Assembly: GCA_035353815.1 (NCBI GenBank)
Contig: DAOQAG010000006.1
Coordinates: forward strand, 1 to 64,000
Source of the DNA: JAKPUX01 sp035353815
GTDB lineage: Bacteria; Zhuqueibacterota; Zhuqueibacteria; Residuimicrobiales; Residuimicrobiaceae
Direction of reading: 5' to 3'
DNA length: 64,000 nucleotides
Shown one piece after another: positions 34,888-42,209 of this stretch; the first letter of the stretch is position 1; the number at the start of each line of letters is the position of its first letter. The notes under the pieces were generated by a model. It had not been told where the DNA came from. It saw only the letters and a program-made list of their open reading frames with translations, and searched no databases. The translations under genes were made by a program, and so were the position numbers.

Positions 34888-35946
34888 ATGATCAGCCGAA
34901 ATATCCCCTTATTTGCCTTGATCCTGCTGCTCCTTGCAGCCCCGCTTTTTGCCCAGTCCGATTCGCGGGTGGGCACGACGGCGGCCAATTTTCTCGAATT
35001 GGGTTTTGGCGGCGCCGGTAATGCGATGGGAGATGCCTATGTCAGCATGGGGCGCGATCTCAGCTCGGTCTACTGGAATCCGGCCGGACTGGGCTACATG
35101 GAGCGCAACCAGATCATCCTCAATTACCAGCCCTGGATTCTCGACATCAATACCTCCGCGGTGAGCGCCGCCTTCGCCAACGAACGTCTCGGGGCCGTCG
35201 CGTTGACCCTGTATCAGACCTCCTATGGCGAGGAGAAGGTGACCAACACCGATATGCAGACTGGAACCGGTGAGACCTTTGATGGACAGGATATCGCCGT
35301 CAGCGCGACCTACGGACGCAAGCTGGCGCAGTGGTTCTCCTTTGGCGCCACGGCGAAGTATGTCACCTCGCGCATCTGGCATGAGCGCGCCGGCGCGGTG
35401 GCGGTGGATCTGGGTGCGATCGTCAACACGCCCTTTTTCGCCTGGTCGGACAAGCCCGGCGATGGTTTGAATATCGGCATGAGCATCAGCAACTACGGCA
35501 CCAAGATGTCCTACAACGGTATCGATCTCAAGGAGACGGTGGACATCGAGCCGGATGAGAATGGCAATTATGCCTATATCCCGACCCGGTTCGAGACCGA
35601 AGGGTGGGAGCTGCCCCTGGTGGCGCGCATCGGTGCAAGCATTCATCCCCTCATCAGCGGCGGTCATCGTCTGACCGTGGCGGTGGATTTCCTCCACGCC
35701 AACAACAATTCGGAATCGATGAATGTCGGCGCCCAGTACAGCCTGGCCATCCCCGCCGTGGGCGAGTTCTACCTGCGCGGCGGCTACAAGGGGGCCTTCA
35801 TGACCGATTCGCACTATGGTCTTACCGCCGGCGGCGGGATGCGCCTGGACTACCTGCACAATCAGAGCCTGATGATCGACTATGCCTTCCGCGATGTCGA
35901 TCTCCTCGGCGGAATGCATACCTATACCCTGAGTTTTCTCTTTTAA
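34888..35946 (+). CDS. PorV/PorQ-family outer-membrane protein
   Basis: 352-residue barrel of the PorV family, the group that shuttles T9SS cargo from the translocon to the attachment complex. The family N-terminus is clear: FLELGFGGAGNAMGDAYVSMGRDLSSVYWNPAGLGYM after a signal peptide (LILLLLAAPLFAQ). Barrel strands continue to YTLSFLF, ending in Phe. GGAG lies 9 nt before the ATG. It sits between the TonB receptor-like gene and the 1189-residue exported protein with gaps of 20 and 26 bp, so they form one operon. Whether it is the general PorV or a dedicated paralogue for its neighbour cannot be told from one window. Confidence 0.88.
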   Translation: MISRNIPLFALILLLLAAPLFAQSDSRVGTTAANFLELGFGGAGNAMGDAYVSMGRDLSSVYWNPAGLGYMERNQIILNYQPWILDINTSAVSAAFANERLGAVALTLYQTSYGEEKVTNTDMQTGTGETFDGQDIAVSATYGRKLAQWFSFGATAKYVTSRIWHERAGAVAVDLGAIVNTPFFAWSDKPGDGLNIGMSISNYGTKMSYNGIDLKETVDIEPDENGNYAYIPTRFETEGWELPLVARIGASIHPLISGGHRLTVAVDFLHANNNSESMNVGAQYSLAIPAVGEFYLRGGYKGAFMTDSHYGLTAGGGMRLDYLHNQSLMIDYAFRDVDLLGGMHTYTLSFLF

Positions 35947-35972
35947 CCGGTCACTATCGTGGAGAGTATGGC

Positions 35973-38900
35973 ATGAGACGGATCGTATCTCTGCTTTTTA
36001 TAATCATCCTGCTGGCAGGCTTGGCAAGCGGCGTATGGGCCCAATATGGCAAGCAATATGAGGGACCTGATGATCCGGCCGGCGACAAGGAAGCGGAAAG
36101 AACCGGCATAATGAATGGCAATAATGTGCTCCTCTTTTTCCGCAACACCACGGAGCTCTCGGATTGCTGCAACCTCGGCTATTGGGTTTCGCACTGGCCC
36201 AACGACTATAGCGGCTCCAAAATGACCGATGGCATTTGCACCCTCTTCGGCGCCCGGGTCTACGTCGAGAATGATTCCATCCCGGTGACCGATATCAATC
36301 AGATCCGCACCCGCAAGGATCTCGACACCCTCTATTTCTGCCAGGGCAGTTATCGCGAATACATGGATACGAGCCCCGACGGCAACGTTGAGTGGGGCCT
36401 TTATCCGGTCTTTGGCTATTTCAATGTTTCGGAAGACAATCCCAATCCGGCCATGAGCAACAAGCCCAACTCCTGGCCACCTGCGGGCTGGCCAGCCAGC
36501 GGCAACCAGACCAAATGGCCGGGCGTCTGGAACGGCCGCTTCGGACTTGGCATCATGAAAGCCGATCTCGAAAGCTATTTTGTCGCCAATGACGCCCAGG
36601 ATCAGGAGTATCTTGGACCGGAGGACAAGGTCCGGTATTATCCCCGCCCGGGCCGCTGGATCGGCGACAAGGGCCCGATGCCCTCCATCCAGTACGGCCT
36701 GCCCTGGGGCGGCATCGGCCTGCGCGTTGAGGTACGCGGCTTCCAGTGGAAGAATCCCGAGGCCGCCGATTGTATCTTTTGGGAATACACCATCGCCAAC
36801 ACATCGAACTATGACCTGCCCGAGATGTATTTCGGCTATCATATCGATATGGCGGTCGGCGGCGAAGAGTCCGAGCCGGCCGACGATGTCGCCTATTACA
36901 ACACCGACCTGGATATGGCGTTCACCTGGGACTATGACGGCGAGATGGTCGGCGGCGGCGGCGTGCCCGGCTGCATGGGCATCGCTTTCCTCGAAAGCCC
37001 CGGCGTTTCAACCGACGGCAAGGATAATGATAGCGACGGCCTGATCGATGAGCAGCGCGATAATGTCGCCACCCGCCTTATCGGTCCGCGCGAAGGGATT
37101 GCCAACATCAACGATTTCATCGCCTTTTACGGCAGCGACGACGACGGCGACGGCGTCCTGACCTACGATTTCCACGATCACTGGGATGCCGACGAAGACG
37201 GCGACTGGCGCGATGGCGTCGATACCAATGGCGATGGCCTCTACCAGAAGAACGAATTCCCCGGCGATGACGTCGGCACCGACGGCTCCGGCCCCTTTGA
37301 TCTCGACTATCCCGGCCCCGACGCCAACGGCACCGAATGCAACCACCGCCCCGACCTCATCGAAGGCCTGGGCAGCGAACCCAACTTCGGCTTCACCGAT
37401 GTCGGCGAATCGGACATGCTCGGCTTGACCAGCTTTCGCTACAACATGAACTGGTCGATCTATCTGCTGCGCAACGACAAGGCGGAATGGGATTTCCTCA
37501 CCCAGGGCATCTTCGACGAAGCCCAAACCACCCCCACCAACTTTTGCGAGCAGTTCGCCACCGGCGTATTTACCCTCTTTCAAGGCCGCACCGAACGCAT
37601 CTCCATGTCCGAGCTCCACGCTATGGAGCGCCTGCACGAGCAGAGCGCCCCGCCTTATGACGCGCCGGCCCTGTTCAAGCTCAAAGAGGTCGTGCAGTTC
37701 ATTTACGAGACCGATTACCAGTTCGCCCAGCCGCCGCTCATGCCGACCCTCAAGGCCCTCCCCGGCGACGGCAAGGTCTACCTCTCCTGGGATGATATCG
37801 CCCAGAAATACACCTATGAGCCGCTGTTGAACAACGTCAACGACTTTGAGGGCTACAAGCTCTACAAATCGACCGATCCCTACATGTCGGACGACAAGAT
37901 CATCACCGACGGCTTTGGCACGCCGACCCTGATCAAACCGGTTTTTGAGTGCGACGTTGTGGATGGCAAAAAGAATTTCACCGACTTTGGCCTCGTCAAC
38001 GGCGCGGGCTATTATCTCGGCTCGGACAAGGGTATCACCAACTATTTCACCGATACCGATGTCATCAACGGCCAAACCTACTATTACGTTCTCGTCGCCT
38101 ACGATTACGGCATCAAGACCGGTGATGTCAAGGTCGGGCCCTCCTTCAATACCTATACCCTCAACGTCGGCCGCGACGAAACCGTGGAAGAGGTCTCCAA
38201 AAACGTGGCGATTGTCGTGCCGCACCAGAACGCCGCAGGCTATGCCTCCCCGGCGATCAAGGATGTCCATGCCAACAACGCCTTTGGCAAGAATGTCATC
38301 ATTCCCAATGTGGTCTTTCCACCCTTTGTCAAACCCGACAACACCTACAAGGTGAAATTCGGCTCCGAGATCACCCTCAAGCAGCCGGCCAATACCAGCC
38401 ATGGCCTCTGCTATGTCAACAACAGCATCAATATCTACGATGTCACCGGCGGCGACTCGCTGATCTATACCGAGAATGACAGCAATTTCGCCGGCGACAA
38501 TTTTGAGTTCTGGCGCCTCGACACCCAGTTCGGCGAATACAAGGAGGGCTACCGCTTCCGCATCGACGATGATCTTAGTACGGCGGAGTTCGACGGCCTG
38601 ACCCTGACTTTCCGGCTGCCGGCGCGCGAGCCGGAGATCAATTATGTCGAATCCGGCTGGATCAAGGGCAGTGCGCCGATCCGGCTCACCGAGCCCACCG
38701 ATTCGACCACACGGGTTTTCCCCTACGATTACAACATCGTCTGGACCGACAATCCCGCCGCCTATACCGGCAAGGCCAAAGCGGCGACGATGAAGGACGA
38801 GAACTTTGGCCGTCTCGATGCCAAGGAACTGCTCCTCAAACACAATTTTGATTTCTACGTCGAGACGCCCAACCTCAAGGACTCCACCGGCGCGAACCTC

Positions 38901-39542
38901 AAGGCCGACCTCGTGGTCCACGACGTCGACCGCGATGGCGTTTTTAACTGGCTCGTCGACCGGGTCCTGGTCGGGTTTGTGACCGATCAGGGCGCAGCCA
39001 ACCGCCGCAACCTCTGGGCGGGACTGGCCTTCATCATCGATTTCCAGCAGGCCGCCAATGAAAGCCAGCTTCCCAAAGCGGGCGATGTCTTTCATATCGC
39101 CTATGACCGCGGCTACTTCCCCAGCGATTCACTGACCTTCACCACCGTCGGCGAGCTGATGGTGCAAAAGGAGCAGATCCGGGAGGATATGGAAAAAATC
39201 ATGGTAGTGCCCAACCCCTATGTGGTCACCAATGTGATGGAACCGGCGATCGGCAACTGGGAGCGCAACCAGCCGCGCCGCATTATGTTCACCAACGTGC
39301 CGGCGCAATGCTCGATCAAGATCTTCACGGTCAGCGGCTTGCTGGTCGACGAGATCACCGTCAACAATGCCGTGAATGCGCGCACCTCCTCCTTCGACTC
39401 CAACAGCGAATCCAATGGCACCGCCTTCTGGGATTTGCGCAGCAAGGAGGGACTCGACATCGCCGCGGGCTATTACCTCTACCGCGTCGAGTCGACCCTC
39501 ACCGGCGATGTCAAGATGGGCAAATTTGCCATTATCAAATAA
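35973..39542 (+). CDS. Large exported Ca-binding/FnIII surface protein with sorting-domain-like C-terminus
   Basis: 1189 residues from the ATG at 35973 (MRRIVSLLFIIILLAG...); the frame continues upstream through PorV but that part is spurious. After the signal peptide, a unique ~330-residue region with Cys pairs (SDCCNLGYWVS) is followed by an Asp-rich thrombospondin-3/EF-like stretch at about 349-440 (DNDSDGLIDE, DDDGDGVLTYD, DTNGDGLYQKNEF), an FnIII-like domain near 590-720 (KALPGDGKVYLSWDD...GQTYYYVLVAYDYG), and a C-terminal module beginning VVPNPYVV and ending GYYLYRVESTLTGDVKMGKFAIIK. That module is a variant of the sorting/FlgD-like fold. It is the probable cargo of the adjoining PorV and receptor. 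Function unknown. Confidence 0.82.
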   Translation: MRRIVSLLFIIILLAGLASGVWAQYGKQYEGPDDPAGDKEAERTGIMNGNNVLLFFRNTTELSDCCNLGYWVSHWPNDYSGSKMTDGICTLFGARVYVENDSIPVTDINQIRTRKDLDTLYFCQGSYREYMDTSPDGNVEWGLYPVFGYFNVSEDNPNPAMSNKPNSWPPAGWPASGNQTKWPGVWNGRFGLGIMKADLESYFVANDAQDQEYLGPEDKVRYYPRPGRWIGDKGPMPSIQYGLPWGGIGLRVEVRGFQWKNPEAADCIFWEYTIANTSNYDLPEMYFGYHIDMAVGGEESEPADDVAYYNTDLDMAFTWDYDGEMVGGGGVPGCMGIAFLESPGVSTDGKDNDSDGLIDEQRDNVATRLIGPREGIANINDFIAFYGSDDDGDGVLTYDFHDHWDADEDGDWRDGVDTNGDGLYQKNEFPGDDVGTDGSGPFDLDYPGPDANGTECNHRPDLIEGLGSEPNFGFTDVGESDMLGLTSFRYNMNWSIYLLRNDKAEWDFLTQGIFDEAQTTPTNFCEQFATGVFTLFQGRTERISMSELHAMERLHEQSAPPYDAPALFKLKEVVQFIYETDYQFAQPPLMPTLKALPGDGKVYLSWDDIAQKYTYEPLLNNVNDFEGYKLYKSTDPYMSDDKIITDGFGTPTLIKPVFECDVVDGKKNFTDFGLVNGAGYYLGSDKGITNYFTDTDVINGQTYYYVLVAYDYGIKTGDVKVGPSFNTYTLNVGRDETVEEVSKNVAIVVPHQNAAGYASPAIKDVHANNAFGKNVIIPNVVFPPFVKPDNTYKVKFGSEITLKQPANTSHGLCYVNNSINIYDVTGGDSLIYTENDSNFAGDNFEFWRLDTQFGEYKEGYRFRIDDDLSTAEFDGLTLTFRLPAREPEINYVESGWIKGSAPIRLTEPTDSTTRVFPYDYNIVWTDNPAAYTGKAKAATMKDENFGRLDAKELLLKHNFDFYVETPNLKDSTGANLKADLVVHDVDRDGVFNWLVDRVLVGFVTDQGAANRRNLWAGLAFIIDFQQAANESQLPKAGDVFHIAYDRGYFPSDSLTFTTVGELMVQKEQIREDMEKIMVVPNPYVVTNVMEPAIGNWERNQPRRIMFTNVPAQCSIKIFTVSGLLVDEITVNNAVNARTSSFDSNSESNGTAFWDLRSKEGLDIAAGYYLYRVESTLTGDVKMGKFAIIK

Positions 39543-39553
39543 TATCTTCCGCA

Positions 39554-39571
39554 GGCGGCACTCATGCCGCC
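39554..39571 (+). other. Intergenic hairpin
   Basis: GGCGGCA and TGCCGCC with a CTCA loop. There is no T run, so it is not an obvious terminator; it could stabilise mRNA ends or limit read-through between the cargo gene and the lipoprotein gene. Confidence 0.45.
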
Positions 39572-39636
39572 CCGGTATGCTACGGGATGGGCCCGGCCGC
39601 GAAAGCCAGGCCCATCTCCATTTATCAGGAACTGTC

Positions 39637-41139
39637 ATGAAAAGAGTGCTCGTATCCCTGATGCTCTTCGGCCTGATCTTGGCGTCGGGCTGCCATCGCA
39701 ACCGCGACCTCCAGCCGCCGCAGGCGATTCTGGCCCGCGTGGACGGCAAGACCATCACGGTCAATGAGTTCATCCGCCGCGCTGAATATACCCCGCGGCC
39801 GGCCTGGTGTAACAGCGCGAGTTATATCCATAAAAAGATCGTCCTCAATTCCCTGATCGGCGAAAAACTCTTCGCGCTCGAAGCGGGCGAAAAAAATCCC
39901 CTGATCACCGCTCCCAAAGTCGAGAACTTTCTCAAGGGCCGCAAAGAGCAAGCCATGCGTGAGTACCTCTTTCTCAAGGAGGGCTACGCCGGTGTCGAAA
40001 TCGACACAACCCTGCTGAAAAAGAGCGTCGTCAACGCCTCACGCCGCTACCACATCGCTTATTTCAATGCCACCGACAGCGCCACCGCGCATCTGCTCAA
40101 CACCCGCATGCGCAGTCAGCGCGAGCCGATGCAGATCGCGATGCGCTCCTTCGCCCCCCTAGACACCCTGCCGCAGCGCGAAGTGATCTGGGCCAAGTCG
40201 GAGAATGATGCCGTCATCGACTCGCTCTTTATCACCCGCCGTGAAAAAGGCGACCTGATCGGCCCGGTCCAGACCGCGCCCGGCCAGTATCTCTTCATGC
40301 AGGTGCTCGAGATTACCCCGGAGCCGGTGGTTACCAACGAAAAACTCCGCGAACTCTGGAATTCGGTGAAGGAACGCCTCACCGACAAGGAGGCGCGGGC
40401 GAACTGGGACCGCTATATTCTCTCGGTCATGAAGGGCCGGCATATCGAGTTCAACCGGGCGGCCTTTTTCAAATTGGCCGACCTGTTGGGGCCGCTCTAT
40501 CTGCGCAGCCGAGAGGAGGAGAGGGCCTCCTTCGAGCAGCGCTACTGGAACCAGCCGCAAGAGGATGTCAACTGGGAGGACTATCTCAGCCAGGTCAAGG
40601 CCATGGCCGGCGAGCCGCTTTTTACCGTCGACGGCGAGGTCTGGAACGTCGAACGCTTTTTTCATGAGATGCAAAGCCATCCCCTGGTCTTCCGCGAAAA
40701 ACGCATGCAGAACCGCGAATTTGGCCGGCAGCTGCAGCTGGCGATCATCGACATGGTCCGGGACCAGTATCTGACCCGGCGCGCCTACAAGCGCGGGTAT
40801 GACCGGCTCGAGGGTGTGGAGCGTGAGGTGGCCATGTGGCAGGATTATTACAATGCGCTCTTTTATCGCGACGCTTACCTTCGGGCTATGGGCGACAGCA
40901 GCGCCGATAGTCCCCGCTCCCTGCAGGCGATCGAACAGCATCTCAATGCCAGGGTTGATTCGCTGCAGCGCAAGTACAGCGGCCGCATTGCCATCGATAT
41001 GAAAGCCTTCGATGCGATCCAGCTGACCGCCATCCCGATGACCGTCGCGCAGGAGAACGTGCCCTATCCCAAGGTGGTTCCGGCCTTCCCCCAGGTAACC
41101 ACCAGTTACCGGCTGGATTACGGCAAAAGGATGGAGTGA
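39637..41139 (+). CDS. SurA/PpiC-like lipoprotein
   Basis: 500-residue lipoprotein. The start at 39637 follows AGGA at about 8 nt. Lipobox LILASGC at residues 15-21. The layout is that of a periplasmic foldase: an N-terminal SurA-type helical region (ILARVDGKTITVNEFIRRAEYTP, IHKKIVLNSLIGEKLFALEA), a parvulin-like stretch around 130-240 (YHIAYFNATDSATAHLLNTRM, GDLIGPVQTAPGQYLFMQVLEITP), then a second helical chaperone-like half with another FTVDGEVWNVERFFHEM element. Several canonical parvulin residues look divergent, so it may act as a chaperone without isomerase activity. As fourth gene of the receptor/PorV/cargo cassette it probably assists export of the cargo or barrel assembly. Confidence 0.8.
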   Translation: MKRVLVSLMLFGLILASGCHRNRDLQPPQAILARVDGKTITVNEFIRRAEYTPRPAWCNSASYIHKKIVLNSLIGEKLFALEAGEKNPLITAPKVENFLKGRKEQAMREYLFLKEGYAGVEIDTTLLKKSVVNASRRYHIAYFNATDSATAHLLNTRMRSQREPMQIAMRSFAPLDTLPQREVIWAKSENDAVIDSLFITRREKGDLIGPVQTAPGQYLFMQVLEITPEPVVTNEKLRELWNSVKERLTDKEARANWDRYILSVMKGRHIEFNRAAFFKLADLLGPLYLRSREEERASFEQRYWNQPQEDVNWEDYLSQVKAMAGEPLFTVDGEVWNVERFFHEMQSHPLVFREKRMQNREFGRQLQLAIIDMVRDQYLTRRAYKRGYDRLEGVEREVAMWQDYYNALFYRDAYLRAMGDSSADSPRSLQAIEQHLNARVDSLQRKYSGRIAIDMKAFDAIQLTAIPMTVAQENVPYPKVVPAFPQVTTSYRLDYGKRME

Positions 41140-41164
41140 GCAATAGCTTGATACCCCCCCAAAA

Positions 41165-41353
41165 ATCTGGATCCCACCCGGACGGGAACCAGAATGTGGG
41201 GAGCTCCGGGTGGAAGCGAAATTTTTTATCTGGTTCCCACCCGGATGGGAACCGGAATGTGGGGAGCTCCGGGTGGAAGCGAAATTTTTTATCTGGTTCC
41301 CACCCGGATGGGAACCGGAATGTGGGGAGCTCCAGGTGGAAGCGAGATTTTGG
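41165..41353. repeat. Three tandem copies of a 63-bp repeat
   Basis: Units begin at 41165, 41228 and 41291. Copies 2 and 3 are almost identical; copy 1 has a few changes. Each holds a short hairpin TTCCCA(CCCGGA)TGGGAA and longer inverted arms CCACCCGGA and TCCGGGTGG about 22 nt apart, so single strands can fold. Though the period is a multiple of three, no start, ribosome site or stop-bounded gene supports translation. Confidence 0.85.
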
Positions 41354-41437
41354 GGGACCCTGGTGAGCAATTGCACTTGACATTGGGCGCAAATCCCTCT
41401 ATATTTCAGCAGTCGGACCTTAATAGGGAGGGGTGGT

Positions 41438-42088
41438 ATGAACAAAACCGGGACCGGGTTGGGGGGGATCATCGATCTGATCATCAACAAGCTGACCCCA
41501 AAAGTCCTGGGCCTGCTTGTCGGCCTGGCGATGCTGCTGCTGGCCATCATCATCGGCATCGCGGTCTTTCAAGACAAGGATGTCGATCTGTTCGGGATCA
41601 AGATCAGCCAGCCCTCGCGCGTATGCCAGGAGGAACTCGCACGCTGCAAGCAGGAGCTGGCAGAATCGCTGCCACTTCCGCAGCTGCAGGAGATCATCGG
41701 CAAGCCGCTGGCGCGCCCACAGGTGGTGGACACTCTGCGCGCCCTGGTCAGGTTCGCCGGCGAGGCCGCCGAATGGCGCAACAACTATAACTATCGTCTC
41801 TTCGAGCTGGAACAGCAGATGCAGCGCTACGGCGGTTTTATCTCAACCCGCATTCAGGATACCAGCCGTACATCCGTCTATCGCATGATCCAGGCTGTGC
41901 TCAGCGAGGTGGGATTTTACGAAGGGGCATTGGATGGAGCGCAAACGGCGACTCATGCTGCTCTGGTCGCCTTTCAACAGGATTACAATCAGCGGGTTCC
42001 TGAGAACGAACAGATCACCTCGCTGGGCTCCTGCGGCTTTCAGACCCTCGAGGCGCTGCGTAACCGTTACCGCCAGGGCCGCGGCTGA
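41438..42088 (+). CDS. Single-pass membrane protein with C-terminal peptidoglycan-binding domain
   Basis: 216 residues. One transmembrane helix near the N-terminus (VLGLLVGLAMLLLAIIIGIAVF, about 23-44) anchors the protein in the inner membrane. A coiled-coil-like linker (CQEELARCKQELAESL) follows, then a PG_binding_1-type domain at about 146-212 (VYRMIQAVLSEVGFYEGALDGAQTATHAALVAFQQDYN... GFQTLEALRNRY). The domain probably contacts the cell wall. GGGAGGGG precedes the ATG. It stands alone between a repeat array and a convergent gene. No catalytic domain is visible. Confidence 0.75.
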   Translation: MNKTGTGLGGIIDLIINKLTPKVLGLLVGLAMLLLAIIIGIAVFQDKDVDLFGIKISQPSRVCQEELARCKQELAESLPLPQLQEIIGKPLARPQVVDTLRALVRFAGEAAEWRNNYNYRLFELEQQMQRYGGFISTRIQDTSRTSVYRMIQAVLSEVGFYEGALDGAQTATHAALVAFQQDYNQRVPENEQITSLGSCGFQTLEALRNRYRQGRG

Positions 42089-42205
42089 GCCAGCGGATGT
42101 ACCGAAGGTTTTACCGAACGCCGTCTGGCCCTGAGGTGGCTGATTGACCGTGTATATGCGCAAGTTTTACCGAACCGCCGCCTGGCCTTCCAGCCGCGGC
42201 TGAAC
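42066..42205. repeat. Degenerate short repeats between convergent genes
   Basis: GTTTTACCGAAC-GCCGTCTGGCC-type segments recur at 42108 and 42164, and GCCGCGGCTGA recurs at 42079 and 42193. The first part overlaps the end of the gene at 42088. No clear terminator was found between the two convergent genes. Confidence 0.45.
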
Positions 42206-42209
42206 AGGT

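Noticed and set aside
37008..39095. 695-residue minus-strand ORF opposite the large exported protein
   Set aside because: Low-complexity, Val/Gly/Asp-biased translation with no domain; the plus-strand frame has a signal peptide, Ca-binding repeats and an FnIII-like domain.
41165..41353. CRISPR-like array
   Set aside because: The whole 63-bp unit repeats with no variable spacers, and no cas genes are near.
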